64,000 nt of DNA from Winogradskyella pelagia (GCF_017581965.1 NZ_JAGEVF010000003.1:186001-250000), one strand, 5' to 3'; positions 1-9,100 are shown, counted from the first letter of the stretch. A program made the numbers and translations. Notes: generated by a model not told the origin, from the sequence alone.

Positions 1-249
1 AAAAGCTACGTTGGTTTGTACGATTTAATGGGTACCGAGATAAAAACCTACCTTAAAGATGACAAGGTTCTCTATGTCTTTGTCCCTGGACAGCCTGAAT
101 ATGAGATGGTACCTGTAGGCAAACACCGCTTTAATTTTAAAGTTCTAGAAGGCTATAAGGTGGAATTTACAGAAAAAAACGGTTCTATCACCGAGCTTAA
201 GTTTATTCAACCTAATGGAACCTTTGCTGCGCAACGCAAAAAAGAATAA
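1..249 (+). CDS. C-terminal fragment of a DUF3471-like domain protein (5' end outside window)
   Basis: The reading frame is open from base 1, so this is the tail of a gene that begins before the window. About 82 residues are visible. The pattern YVGLYDL, then LYVFVPGQPEYEMVPVG, then a segment ending in an F/E-rich strand, resembles DUF3471-type C-terminal domains found after beta-lactamase-like serine hydrolases or other secreted peptidases. The catalytic part is not visible, so the enzyme class cannot be stated. It stops two bases before the next gene, which suggests co-transcription. A TTG at 16 is in frame but there is no reason to treat it as a start. Confidence 0.6.
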   Translation, partial: KSYVGLYDLMGTEIKTYLKDDKVLYVFVPGQPEYEMVPVGKHRFNFKVLEGYKVEFTEKNGSITELKFIQPNGTFAAQRKKE

Positions 250-251
250 AT

Positions 252-911
252 ATGTTTGTAGGGCACTATGCAGCAGCTTTTGCCTTAAAGGGCAAAGAAC
301 CTAAGGCCTCATTGGGTATGCTATTTATTGCCACTCAATTTGTAGACATTCTGTTCTTTCCATTTGTAATTTTAGGCATAGAACATCTAGAATTTGTTGA
401 GGGCTTTACGGCCGTGAACAATTTTAAGATGGAATACCCTATTTCCCACGGTCTTTTAGGTAGTGTAATATGGGCATTATTGTTTTACACAATCTATCGT
501 TTTGGTTTAGTTCGCAATAAGCTAAAAGCTAAATCCATTGCTCTTGTTATGGGCTTGGCTGTTCTTTCCCATTGGTTTACGGATTTGTTGGTCCATACCG
601 CAGATTTGCCTTTTATCTATGGCGAACCTAAATTCGGCTTTGGCCTATGGAATAGTAAATGGGCTACTTTTGGTATAGAAGCCTTGTTGTTAAGCCTTGG
701 AATTTGGTATTACTACAAAAACACTAAAGTTATAAAACCAGGTGGTAATTATTTGTCAATAGCATTTGGCCTTTTTTTGCTCATATTGAATTATCTCAAT
801 TTTTTCGTTTTACCGACCAATGACAATATTAATGCATTGACATTTTCTGCCTTAGCTGCTTTTTTTATTTTGGCAGGTATAGCGGCTTGGATTGACCGTA
901 AACGTGGCTAG
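252..911 (+). CDS. Polytopic membrane protein, resembles YdjM/DUF457-type putative metal-dependent hydrolases
   Basis: A 219-residue integral membrane protein with about six hydrophobic segments (near 21-43, 66-86, 95-107, 138-154, 168-188, 196-213). Polar residues are spaced as in membrane-bound metal-dependent hydrolase families: H5 in GHYAAAF, D32 in QFVDILF, H66 in ISHGLLG, and H107, D111 and H115 in LSHWFTDLLVHTADLPF. The His/Asp pattern suggests a metal site at the membrane face. This is inferred from pattern only; no substrate is known. It follows the preceding gene by two bases. Confidence 0.55.
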   Translation: MFVGHYAAAFALKGKEPKASLGMLFIATQFVDILFFPFVILGIEHLEFVEGFTAVNNFKMEYPISHGLLGSVIWALLFYTIYRFGLVRNKLKAKSIALVMGLAVLSHWFTDLLVHTADLPFIYGEPKFGFGLWNSKWATFGIEALLLSLGIWYYYKNTKVIKPGGNYLSIAFGLFLLILNYLNFFVLPTNDNINALTFSALAAFFILAGIAAWIDRKRG

Positions 912-951
912 CAAAAGATAGGTAGCTGCCATTAATAAAATATTTAAACTA

Positions 952-2052
952 ATGCGTTTAGTTCTAACCTTTTTGATTGGAATACACGGAATCATTCACT
1001 TATTCGGTTTTTTAAAGGCTTTTGGAATCACAGAATTCAATGCCATTTCCCAGCCAATTTCTAAAACCAACGGAATATTGTGGTTATTAACCTTTATACT
1101 TTTTATAGTTACAACAGTTATGCTCATTATACAAAGCAACTATTGGTGGACTGTGGGTTTAATTGGTGTAATTATTTCTCAATTTTTAATTATAAATTAC
1201 TGGAGCGAAACTAAATTCGGAACCATTTTAAATCTTATTATTCTTGTTTCAATAATCGTAGCATACTCAACATTTAATTTTGGAAAAATCGTAAATGCAG
1301 AAACAAGTAGACTAATTAAAAATTCAGATAACAGCACCAGCACCGTTGTTGTAGATTCCATGATTATAGAACTCCCTAATGTAGTCCGAAAATGGTTATT
1401 AAATAGTGGCATAATGGGTAAAGACCAAATAAATTCTGTTTACCTCGAGCAAGATTTACAAATGCTAATGAAACCCAATCAAAAAGAATGGAACAAGGCA
1501 AATGCCCAACAATATTTCACAACAGATCCTCCAGCCTTCAATTGGTCCGTAAATCTTAAAATGAATTCTTTCTTAGAAGTGGTCGGCAGAGACAAATTCG
1601 AAGATGGAAAAGGTGAAATGATAATTAAACTACTCTCACTCATACCTGTTGCAAATTCAAAACAAAATGAGAAGATAAACCAAGCCACTTTGCAACGCTA
1701 TTTAGCTGAAATAGTTTGGTTTCCTTCGGCGGCTTTAAGCCCATACATTACATGGAAATCAATTGATGAGTTTTCCGCAAAAGCTACTATGGAGTATAAC
1801 GGAACTAAAGGTTCTGGCACATTTTATTTTGATAAAGATGGAAATTTTGAAAAATTTAAGGCAATGCGCTATCAAGATTCTAATGCTATTGACCCTATCG
1901 AATGGACAGTAATTGCAACCAAAATAGAAGAACGGAATGGAATAAATATTCCTGTTGCGTGCGAAGCTAGCTGGAAATTGGAAAGCGGAAACTGGACTTG
2001 GTTAAAATTAAAAATAAATCATATTACATATAATGCAAAGCCTTTGCTATAG
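952..2052 (+). CDS. Membrane protein with C-terminal DUF6544-like domain
   Basis: A 366-residue protein. The first ~110 residues hold about four hydrophobic helices; residues ~140-366 form a soluble domain beginning near IELPNVVRKWLLNSG and rich in W/Y strands (IVWFPSAALSPYITW, EWTVIATKIEERNGINIPV). This matches my memory of the DUF6544 (DUF6920) family, whose function is unknown. It starts 40 bases after the previous stop and is followed by a 325-base non-coding gap, so it may be a separate unit. No catalytic motif is apparent. Confidence 0.6.
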   Translation: MRLVLTFLIGIHGIIHLFGFLKAFGITEFNAISQPISKTNGILWLLTFILFIVTTVMLIIQSNYWWTVGLIGVIISQFLIINYWSETKFGTILNLIILVSIIVAYSTFNFGKIVNAETSRLIKNSDNSTSTVVVDSMIIELPNVVRKWLLNSGIMGKDQINSVYLEQDLQMLMKPNQKEWNKANAQQYFTTDPPAFNWSVNLKMNSFLEVVGRDKFEDGKGEMIIKLLSLIPVANSKQNEKINQATLQRYLAEIVWFPSAALSPYITWKSIDEFSAKATMEYNGTKGSGTFYFDKDGNFEKFKAMRYQDSNAIDPIEWTVIATKIEERNGINIPVACEASWKLESGNWTWLKLKINHITYNAKPLL

Positions 2053-2377
2053 TTCTTAAAAGTGTTTCAATTAAATCTTTCAATTAATGAGATTTCTAAA
2101 AAACAAAGACCATATAACCACAACGCACATAATTTTGAATTGACACGCCTTGTTTAGATTTAAAATCAAATGGATTCTAAATTTCTTATTCTATAAAGTA
2201 ATAAAAGCTATTTAGCGTAGCACAATTTAGTGCAGACAATTGACTACTGCTATTTTAAGCGCATGATGTAATGTCTTTTATCTAATTAATGCTCAATAAT
2301 TTACTATCTTTTCATTCTTATTAACCAAAACTTCGTTTAACCTTTTGTTGCTTTAGATTATAATCAATCGCTAAACC
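2053..2377. other. 325-base intergenic region, no gene found
   Basis: AT-rich stretch between the DUF6544-like and DUF6090 genes. No open frame longer than a few codons with a plausible start was found on either strand. The only promoter-like sequence is TATCTTTT at 2305-2312, one mismatch from the TAnnTTTG -7 box and without a matching upstream TTG. A short segment at 2109-2150 (ACCACAACGCAC ... GACACGCCTTGT) vaguely recalls the arms of cassette-type attC sites, but the arms do not pair well. Confidence 0.5.
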
Positions 2378-3070
2378 ATGCTTAAATTCTTCCGTAAAAT
2401 CCGCTACGAACTTATAAGTAAAAACAAAACAGGTAAATACTTTAAATACGCCATTGGCGAAATTATCTTAGTAGTCATTGGGATTTTAATTGCATTATCT
2501 ATTAATAATTGGAATGAAAACAGAAAAGAAGGTATAGCAGAACAGGAATTTTATAATGGTGTGAAAGATGACCTTGAGCAAGATTTAGAGTTTATAACCT
2601 ACGTCCAAAACTATACGAAACCTAAAATTGATGCTTATTATGTCTTAAATAATAGTTATTCAAAAGATTATGAACAAAATAAAATAAAAATAGATTCTTT
2701 AATGTCCATTTATCTCTTTTCTGGGCAACGCACGTTCTACCCTGTTTCAGGGTCCTTTAAATCTGCTTTAGCAGGAAATGAAATTAACACCTACAGACAA
2801 AAAAAACTCATTCAAAGTATTATAAAACTATATGGTTCTAATTATGACAGGTTAATTGATAATGCGAAAATTGTAGATGCTAGGTGGAGTAATCTGAGTG
2901 AAAAATATATCCATAATAGAAGAACGGGTTCTTTTAACAATATCACTAGCGCCTCATATACTAAAATGCTCGATGATTTCCACTTTCATTACATACAGCT
3001 AAATTGGTACAATAAGATTTTAAATGAAACCAAAATAGAGGTTGTTGAATTATTGAAAAAATTAAAATGA
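2378..3070 (+). CDS. DUF6090 family membrane-anchored protein
   Basis: A 230-residue protein. The N-terminus MLKFFRKIRYELISKNKTGK, followed by a hydrophobic helix at about 25-43 (AIGEIILVVIGILIALSIN) and NWNENRK, is the hallmark of DUF6090 proteins common in flavobacteria. The rest is a mostly helical soluble domain with no recognisable active site. Its stop overlaps an upstream in-frame ATG of the esterase gene (ATGA), which points to translational coupling. Function unknown; the genes that follow (esterase, Rid-fold lipoprotein, TolB-like/TPR) are all envelope-located. Confidence 0.75.
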   Translation: MLKFFRKIRYELISKNKTGKYFKYAIGEIILVVIGILIALSINNWNENRKEGIAEQEFYNGVKDDLEQDLEFITYVQNYTKPKIDAYYVLNNSYSKDYEQNKIKIDSLMSIYLFSGQRTFYPVSGSFKSALAGNEINTYRQKKLIQSIIKLYGSNYDRLIDNAKIVDARWSNLSEKYIHNRRTGSFNNITSASYTKMLDDFHFHYIQLNWYNKILNETKIEVVELLKKLK

Positions 3071-3105
3071 AAAATTATCACATCTTTAAAAACACTGGAT
3101 CAGAA

Positions 3106-4488
3106 ATGAAAAAACTATTCCTTTTAATACTCTTAACCTTCGCTTCAATACTTGTTGCTCAAGAAAAAAAGTTTGAAATTAAAACTAATAAATACCTTCT
3201 AGATTCTATTTACTCCTCGCATATTGAAGATTATAGAACCTTAAAGATTTATCTCCCAAAGGATTATTCAGAGACTACAAAGTACCCCGTTATCTATACC
3301 TTAGATGGCGAATGGATGTTTGAACCTACCGTGCAGCAGTCCAATGTTTTAATGGAATTTGATGTAATCCCAAAAACTATAGTCGTTGGTATCTTTCATA
3401 AAGCTAGAAATGCAGATTTGGGTCTAAACTGGTCTACAGGTGAGTTTGAAAAAGGAAGTAGAAAATTTTATAAATTTTTAGTTGAAGATGCAATACCATA
3501 TATCAACTCCAATTACTCAGTATCTGGCTTTAACACGTTAGTAGGGCATTCTAATTCGGCATCATTTTCTGCCAAGGTCATAACTCAATCAAACCAACCC
3601 TTTAAAGGGTTTGTAGCATTGAGCCAAAACCTTTTTGGAAATCAACTCCAAGAATTTGCAGCCTGGATTAAAGAACCTACAGAAAATCCTATCTTCTATT
3701 CTGTCGCATCAGGTAAAAGAGACGCTACTCCTCGATTAGAGTCTGGGCTACAATTAGATAGTATATTCAAAGTCAATAAAAATCTTAATATCAAAACACA
3801 GCACAAGCTCTATGATGCCGACCATCTCGGCATTGTAGGGCATGGATTAAGTAACGGTATTGCTCACATTTTCTCAGAATATCAACACTACAATGATTGG
3901 AATGGCAAACTCATAGACTCTTTAGTTTCAAAAGGTATTAGTAGTATTGATTTTATAAACAATCATTCTAAAAAGATGCAACGTATATATGGTATTGATT
4001 TTCAAGTGAACCAAGATGATCTCAGCCTTATGCAATCGATGACAAGAAATGATAGTGACATTGAAAAAGTTATGAACTACGAGATCGAACTTCTAGGTAA
4101 ATCCGATCATTTCTATGCCACCTATGCCCAATTTTATGAGTATGCCAAGAGCTATGATAATGCCCTGAAATATTGGAGTATACATTTGGAGATGTATTAT
4201 AAACAAAATACCAGCTTTTTCTATTACAGAAGACCTATAGACTTGCTTCACAAAAAGATGAAGCAGCCAAAACAGGCTATCGCTTTTGCTGAAAACTGGA
4301 AAACCAAAGCCCCTGAATTCTCTCAATCGTTTAATTTAAAAATTGCGAAGATTGCACTTGAAAGTGGTTTAAATAAGAATTCTGGTCTTAAAGCAATTAA
4401 TGAGTATATTTCAAACTATACTGATGACGATAGCACTGATTTAAAAACTGCAAAAGATATACAGCGTCAATTTAAACAATTAAACTAA
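3106..4488 (+). CDS. Secreted alpha/beta-hydrolase, esterase D/enterochelin-esterase type, with TPR-like C-terminus
   Basis: About 460 residues. I place the start at 3106 because it opens directly with a signal peptide (MKKLFLLILLTFASILVAQ); an in-frame ATG at 3067 overlapping the upstream stop would add 13 polar residues. Residues ~20-270 match the PF00756 esterase family: YPVIYTLDG, then LVGHSNSA with nucleophile near S149, and a likely catalytic His in DADHLGIVGHG. The C-terminal ~140 residues look like helical TPR-type repeats. Likely periplasmic or surface serine esterase. Substrate unknown. Four genes around it run in the same direction. Confidence 0.8.
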   Translation: MKKLFLLILLTFASILVAQEKKFEIKTNKYLLDSIYSSHIEDYRTLKIYLPKDYSETTKYPVIYTLDGEWMFEPTVQQSNVLMEFDVIPKTIVVGIFHKARNADLGLNWSTGEFEKGSRKFYKFLVEDAIPYINSNYSVSGFNTLVGHSNSASFSAKVITQSNQPFKGFVALSQNLFGNQLQEFAAWIKEPTENPIFYSVASGKRDATPRLESGLQLDSIFKVNKNLNIKTQHKLYDADHLGIVGHGLSNGIAHIFSEYQHYNDWNGKLIDSLVSKGISSIDFINNHSKKMQRIYGIDFQVNQDDLSLMQSMTRNDSDIEKVMNYEIELLGKSDHFYATYAQFYEYAKSYDNALKYWSIHLEMYYKQNTSFFYYRRPIDLLHKKMKQPKQAIAFAENWKTKAPEFSQSFNLKIAKIALESGLNKNSGLKAINEYISNYTDDDSTDLKTAKDIQRQFKQLN

Positions 4489-4500
4489 AATCATAATAAA

Positions 4501-4995
4501 ATGAAACAAATCTTATGTATTGCATTAGCTATTATTTTCTATAGCTGCGAACAGAACCAAAAGAATGTTACTAAAGACATTGAGAAAGAAATAATAGTAG
4601 AATCTGAAGTTCCTGAGTATTTTCTTCTGCGGCCAGAAGTTGAAAAAGCTTACGGCTATTCGCATGCCGTAAAAATTGGTAATAGTATAAAGATATCTGG
4701 AGCAGTAAGCATGAACAATGAGGGCAACCCAACTGCCATTGGTGATTTGGAGCAGCAGATGAAAAATTGTTATGCTGATTTAGAAAAAGTCCTAAACCAT
4801 TATGGCTGTACTTTTGATGATGTGGTAGTAGAAAATATTTTTACTACAGATATGCCAGCATTTTTACAGGTCTCAGGCTATCGCAATGAAATCTACAAAA
4901 ACCAATTCCCAACTGGATCATGGCTCGGCGTAAAGGAATTAGCCATACCAGAATTTATGATTGAAATTGAGCTTGAAGTGCATAAATCTAAATAA
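4501..4995 (+). CDS. Rid-family (YjgF/YER057c/UK114) lipoprotein
   Basis: A 164-residue protein. The N-terminal hydrophobic run ends in FYSC, giving a lipobox with Cys16, so it should be an exported lipoprotein. Residues ~52-164 follow the Rid fold: YGYSHAVKIGNSIKISGAVS, then a long helix, VENIFTTDM and MIEIELEV. RidA enamine/imine deaminases need an arginine in the segment that reads PTGSW here (about residues 137-141); that Arg is absent. It is therefore probably not a RidA-type deaminase and may bind a small molecule instead. It lies 12 bases after the esterase gene. Confidence 0.8.
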   Translation: MKQILCIALAIIFYSCEQNQKNVTKDIEKEIIVESEVPEYFLLRPEVEKAYGYSHAVKIGNSIKISGAVSMNNEGNPTAIGDLEQQMKNCYADLEKVLNHYGCTFDDVVVENIFTTDMPAFLQVSGYRNEIYKNQFPTGSWLGVKELAIPEFMIEIELEVHKSK

Positions 4996-5108
4996 ACCCA
5001 AAGTGTAACATAATGAAGAGGTGCTTATAGTGAGTCGTTCACAAAAACTAGCTTTTCTCTTAGAACCAAAAAATAGCTTAACTTTAAAACTATATTAATC
5101 CCTAAGCT

Positions 5109-6842
5109 ATGAGTTTGTACAAATATTGGCGAGAACTCAAAAGAAGAAACGTCATAAAAGCCGGCATAGCATACCTTGTTGTGGCTTGGCTGATTACGCA
5201 AGTACTTTCCATCGTTTTTCCTGCCTTTGATGTCCCTCCTTATTTTCTTAAAGCCGCACTTATACTTTTATTAATTGGATTCCCAATATGGCTGGTTTTC
5301 TCGTGGATTTATGAACTAACACCAGATGGAATAAAGAAAACAGAAGATATTCCACCTTCATCTTCTCTCACTTCCCAAACGGGAAATAAGTTAAATAAGT
5401 TAATTATCTTCACATTAACACTCGCAATCATTGTCTTGATTTATGATCGGTTTAGTAATAAACCTGTAAATGTCGTAGATTATGGTGATAAATCTATTGC
5501 CGTTATGGCCTTTGCAGATATGAGTCCGCTCAAGGATCATGAATATTTTTCAGATGGGATTAGCGAAGAGCTACTAAATATTCTAGCACGGATTAAAGAC
5601 TTGAAGGTTATAAGCAGAACATCCTCCTTTTCTTATAAGGATAAAAATGCTACAGCTACAGAAATTGGTAAAGATTTAGACGTCTCCTATATATTAGAAG
5701 GCAGTATTAGGAAAGCTGGCAACACGGTTCGCATTACAACACAATTAATTAATACCAAAGATGGTTCTCATGTGTGGTCTAATACTTATGATAGAACACT
5801 AGATAGTATTTTCAAAATTCAAGATGACATTGCCCAAGAAGTCAGTAACCAGCTAGAATCTTCTCTGTTGGGCAAGCGTCCAAATCTTTACAAACCTAAG
5901 GTAGAAGCCTATAACCTGTATCTTCAAGCTAGGCATTTCACAAATCAAAATACCAAAGAAGGCTATATAACTGCAGAAGATTTAATCAATCAGTCTTTAG
6001 CTATAGATTCGAGCTATGCCGAAGCATGGGATGCCTTAGCGCACATTCATAACAATGGCGTCTATAATTTTAATATAGGTAACAGTGCCGAAAAAATATA
6101 TCAGGGCATTGAAGCTGCAGAAAAAGCCCTTCAATTGAATCCAGATTTGGCAGAGGCCTATACAACCCTCGGAAGTCTTCAAAATAAAGTATGGCGCTTT
6201 GAAGAATCCTTAAAAAACATGAATATAGCTGTGGAATTGCAACCGAATAACGCAGTGATTTTAGGTACTGCGGCATTATATACCCTTGGAGATTTAGAAA
6301 AATCTGTTGCCCTAATTCAACAAGCAATTGCTAATGACCCTTTGATATACACTAATTATTTCAATTTGGGTTTCACCTATTATAGACTTGGTAAATTAGA
6401 CAAAGCTTTGAGCGCTTTTAATACCTACTCTAAATATTATCCAAACTCACAAATATTGCATTACATGAAGAGCATAGTTTATCTTGCTCAAAATAAAACG
6501 GAGAAAGCTTTAGAAGAGATTAAACAAGAGACTCATCCGTTCTTCAGTTTGTATGGAAGGAACTATATATATTTTGCGATAGGTGAGACTGCTAAAGCCG
6601 ATAAACTTTTTGAAGAGTTTTTAGAAAAAGAAAGTGAAACCGACCCAGCAAATGTTGCTGATTTATATGCATTTAGAGGCAATCATGATAAAGCCTTTGA
6701 ATTTTTAGAAAAAGCTGTCGCCATAAAAGACCCCGTTCTTTTGGAAGTGTTGACATATCCTGCTTCGAGAACCATGAGCAACGACCCAAGATGGAAGAAT
6801 CTCATTAAAAAAATCAATCTTCCCCGAGCCCATAAATTTTAA
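5109..6842 (+). CDS. Membrane protein with TolB/FlgO-like domain and TPR repeats
   Basis: A 577-residue protein. A short helical N-terminus (YKYWRELKRRNVIKAGIAY) leads into hydrophobic segments near 18-38, 46-70 and 98-115. Residues ~128-255 match the TolB-like/FlgO region that follows DNA-binding or adenylate cyclase domains in other proteins (IAVMAFADMS, YFSDGISEELLNIL, YILEGSIRKAGNTVRI, DGSHVWSNTYDR). From ~265 to the end are TPR repeats (AEAWDALAHIHNNG, AEAYTTLGSLQ, NLGFTYYRLGKLDKA). No DNA-binding or cyclase domain is present, so it is probably a scaffold or sensor. A box TAACTTTA at 5079-5086 is a weak -7 candidate. Confidence 0.75.
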   Translation: MSLYKYWRELKRRNVIKAGIAYLVVAWLITQVLSIVFPAFDVPPYFLKAALILLLIGFPIWLVFSWIYELTPDGIKKTEDIPPSSSLTSQTGNKLNKLIIFTLTLAIIVLIYDRFSNKPVNVVDYGDKSIAVMAFADMSPLKDHEYFSDGISEELLNILARIKDLKVISRTSSFSYKDKNATATEIGKDLDVSYILEGSIRKAGNTVRITTQLINTKDGSHVWSNTYDRTLDSIFKIQDDIAQEVSNQLESSLLGKRPNLYKPKVEAYNLYLQARHFTNQNTKEGYITAEDLINQSLAIDSSYAEAWDALAHIHNNGVYNFNIGNSAEKIYQGIEAAEKALQLNPDLAEAYTTLGSLQNKVWRFEESLKNMNIAVELQPNNAVILGTAALYTLGDLEKSVALIQQAIANDPLIYTNYFNLGFTYYRLGKLDKALSAFNTYSKYYPNSQILHYMKSIVYLAQNKTEKALEEIKQETHPFFSLYGRNYIYFAIGETAKADKLFEEFLEKESETDPANVADLYAFRGNHDKAFEFLEKAVAIKDPVLLEVLTYPASRTMSNDPRWKNLIKKINLPRAHKF

Positions 6843-6951
6843 ATTCATTGGGTAGCGAAATCCCACTGATATTAAATATTGATTAAATTTATACCGCTAA
6901 TGTAAGGTTACGATTTGTCAATATAAATTCGGTTGTCTTCCATTGAAAAAC

Positions 6952-6979
6952 AAAAAAAAGACCCTCAATTGTGAGAGTC
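6952..6979 (-). terminator. Rho-independent terminator of ndk
   Basis: The stem GACCCTCA/TGAGAGTC (one mismatch, loop ATTG) at 6960-6979 is followed on the minus strand by eight T (A-run at 6952-6959). On the plus strand a T6 run follows at 6982-6987, so it may also stop transcription from the TPR gene. Confidence 0.75.
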
Positions 6980-7003
6980 CATTTTTTAAAAGACATGATT
7001 AGC

Positions 7004-7423
7004 TTAGAACATTTCACGTCCTGAAAAATGAAACGCACCTTCTATGGCAGCATTCTCATCACTATCGCTTCCGTGAACTGCATTTTCTCCAATAGAGGCA
7101 GCATACAGCTTTCGGATAGTACCTTCTGCTGCTTCAGAAGGATTGGTTGCGCCAATTAAAGTTCTAAAATCTTCAACAGCATTATCCTTTTCTAAAATTG
7201 CAGCAACTATAGGGCCGCGGGTCATATACTCTACCAACTCCGGAAAGAAGGGACGCTCATTATGAACAGCGTAAAATGTCTCAGCATCAGCCTTGGTCAT
7301 CTGTGTTAGCTTCATCGCTACGATTCTAAAACCTGAAGCGGTAATCTTTTCTAGTATTGCGCCAATGTGTCCTTTTTCAACAGCATCTGGCTTTAACATT
7401 GTAAATGTTCTGTTAGTTGCCAT
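7004..7423 (-). CDS. ndk: Nucleoside-diphosphate kinase
   Basis: A 139-residue cytosolic enzyme that transfers the gamma phosphate of ATP to nucleoside diphosphates through a phosphohistidine. Seen in the sequence: [19 protein letters not shown] at the N-terminus, [18 protein letters not shown], the Ndk-specific [18 protein letters not shown] with catalytic His117, and a C-terminal HFSGREMF. The length is normal. It is a single-gene unit with its own promoter (7481-7510) and terminator (6952-6979), divergent from the DHH-gldI operon. Confidence 0.97.
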   Translation of the reverse strand: MATNRTFTMLKPDAVEKGHIGAILEKITASGFRIVAMKLTQMTKADAETFYAVHNERPFFPELVEYMTRGPIVAAILEKDNAVEDFRTLIGATNPSEAAEGTIRKLYAASIGENAVHGSDSDENAAIEGAFHFSGREMF

Positions 7424-7480
7424 GTAATCGTTTTTAATTTATGATATCTATTCGCAAGCAACATCTCGCGAAATGCGATG

Positions 7481-7510
7481 CAAAAGTAATGTATTTCTTT
7501 AATTTAGCAA
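7481..7510 (-). promoter_or_regulatory. Bacteroidota-type promoter of ndk
   Basis: Read on the minus strand: TTG (7510-7508), 19 bases, then TACTTTTG (7488-7481), a perfect TAnnTTTG -7 box with correct spacing. It lies 58 bases upstream of the ndk ATG at 7423. Confidence 0.75.
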
Positions 7511-7533
7511 CCCAAGCAAATACTAAAAAATTG

Positions 7534-7541
7534 TATCTTCG
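7534..7541 (+). promoter_or_regulatory. Possible -7 box of the DHH-gldI-PPIase operon
   Basis: TATCTTCG, one mismatch from TAnnTTTG, ends only six bases before the ATG at 7548. No convincing -33 TTG was found. If used, the transcript would have almost no leader. Confidence 0.35.
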
Positions 7542-7547
7542 CCAACT

Positions 7548-8567
7548 ATGATTAAAGGACAGATTAAAGATATAATACAGATATTAAGCAGCTCTAAGCA
7601 CATTGTTATTGTACCTCATAAAAATCCAGATGGTGATGCCATGGGTTCATCTTTAGGACTTTATCATTTCTTAAAATACAAAAACCATTTGGTGCACGTG
7701 GTTGCTCCTAATAGCTATGCAGATTTTTTAAAGTGGTTACCAGGAGATGATATGGTTTTAAATTTTGAGCAGCAACCAGAAACCTGTCAGGAAAAAATTG
7801 AGCACGCTGATATCATATTTACATTAGATTTTAACGCTCTACACCGTGCTGGTGACGAGCTTGGAAGGACCATACAAGCCTCTAAAGCCTTAAAAATAAT
7901 GATTGACCACCATCAGCAACCAGACGACTATGCGGCTTTTATGTACTCTGACGTTAAGATGTCCTCAACCTGTGAGATGATATATAATTTTATAGAAATG
8001 TTGGAAGAGGCTGATCTTATTAACCCTGAAATAGCTACCTGCTTATACACCGGTATTATGACGGATACAGGGTCCTTCCGTTTTCCATCAACAACTAGCA
8101 GAACACATCGAGTTACTGCAGACTTAATAGAAAAAGGAGCGGTGAATCACCAAATTCACAATGCGGTATACGATACTAATTCATACACACGCTTACAGCT
8201 TTTAGGACGTGCTATGCAAAATCTGGAAGTACTACCAGAATATCGTACAGCTTATATCACCTTATCACAAGAAGAGCTAGACACCTTTAGATTTAAAAAA
8301 GGCGATACCGAGGGCTTAGTTAATTATGCCTTATCATTAAAAGGCATAATATTCGCGGTGATTTTTATAGAAAATCGGCAAGATTCCATCATAAAAATCT
8401 CACTCCGTAGCAAAGGTCAGTTTTCTGTTAACGAATTTTCGAGAGCTCATTTTAATGGTGGAGGCCATACCAATGCCGCTGGAGGAAGATCTTATCTTCC
8501 ACTACAAAATACGGTTGATAAATTTATTAGTATATTACCTGAGTATAAAGAAGAATTGTCCCAATGA
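7548..8567 (+). CDS. DHH-family phosphoesterase (NrnA-like oligoribonuclease/PAP phosphatase)
   Basis: A 339-residue cytosolic protein of the DHH/DHHA1 family. Metal-binding motifs are visible: HKNPDGDAMGSS (24-35), FTLDFNALH (91-99), IDHHQQPDDY with D120-H121-H122, and the C-terminal DHHA1 substrate loop NGGGHTNAAGG. This arrangement is that of NrnA-type enzymes, which degrade nanoRNAs and dephosphorylate 3'-phosphoadenosine 5'-phosphate. The gene overlaps gldI by ATGA (8564-8567), so it heads a three-gene operon with two lipoprotein PPIases. The exact substrate preference cannot be read from sequence. Confidence 0.9.
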   Translation: MIKGQIKDIIQILSSSKHIVIVPHKNPDGDAMGSSLGLYHFLKYKNHLVHVVAPNSYADFLKWLPGDDMVLNFEQQPETCQEKIEHADIIFTLDFNALHRAGDELGRTIQASKALKIMIDHHQQPDDYAAFMYSDVKMSSTCEMIYNFIEMLEEADLINPEIATCLYTGIMTDTGSFRFPSTTSRTHRVTADLIEKGAVNHQIHNAVYDTNSYTRLQLLGRAMQNLEVLPEYRTAYITLSQEELDTFRFKKGDTEGLVNYALSLKGIIFAVIFIENRQDSIIKISLRSKGQFSVNEFSRAHFNGGGHTNAAGGRSYLPLQNTVDKFISILPEYKEELSQ

Positions 8568-9100
8568 TAAAGTACCTATTTTCAATATGTTTAATCACTA
8601 GCTTACTATGCAGCTGTAAGTCTCCAGAGGCAAGAATGCCTGAGTCTGTGCAATCAGGTTCTTTTTTAAAGGAATCTGCTGAGCGCAATAAAAAGCTTAA
8701 TGCCAAAGAACAGCAACAAATTGAAAAGATTATAGCCAATAATCCTTCTATTGAATACCTAGCCTCTAAAAGTGGTTTTTGGTATTTCTATAACACTAAA
8801 ATTGAAAACGACTCGTTACAACCAGAGATTGGTGATATTGTGGATTTTGAGTTTAATGTCTCAAATCTTCAAGGTCAACAAATTTATGGTAATACCAATA
8901 AAACCTACGTAATGGATAAAGAGGAACTTTTCACTGGTTTAAGAGAAGGTCTCAAATTAATGAAGCCAAGCGAGCGTATTACGTTTATCTTTCCATCACA
9001 AAAAGCCTTTGGCTATTATGGAGACGACAATAAAATAGGAACAAATGTTCCTCTGATTTGTGAAGTAACCCTAAATACAATAATTAAAAACAATGATTAA
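8564..9100 (+). CDS. gldI: Gliding-motility FKBP-type peptidyl-prolyl isomerase lipoprotein GldI
   Basis: A 178-residue lipoprotein: the signal peptide ends LLCSC with Cys18 as acylation site. A charged helical linker (~35-60) is followed by an FKBP-like domain (~80-175: GDIVDFEFNVSNLQGQQIY, LREGLKLMKPSERITFIFP, AFGYYGDDNKIGTNVPLICEV). In Flavobacterium GldI is needed for gliding and probably folds T9SS components in the periplasm. It overlaps the DHH gene by 4 bases and the downstream PPIase by 8 bases, so translation is probably coupled. Confidence 0.88.
   Translation: MIKYLFSICLITSLLCSCKSPEARMPESVQSGSFLKESAERNKKLNAKEQQQIEKIIANNPSIEYLASKSGFWYFYNTKIENDSLQPEIGDIVDFEFNVSNLQGQQIYGNTNKTYVMDKEELFTGLREGLKLMKPSERITFIFPSQKAFGYYGDDNKIGTNVPLICEVTLNTIIKNND

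Noticed and set aside
1..249. Pseudogene or short independent gene starting at TTG 16
   Set aside because: The frame is open to base 1 with conserved-looking residues before the TTG, so it is simply a gene cut by the window edge.
2109..2150. Possible degenerate integron attC-like site
   Set aside because: The two arms pair poorly when aligned, no integrase is present, and the flanking gene is not bounded by a second site.
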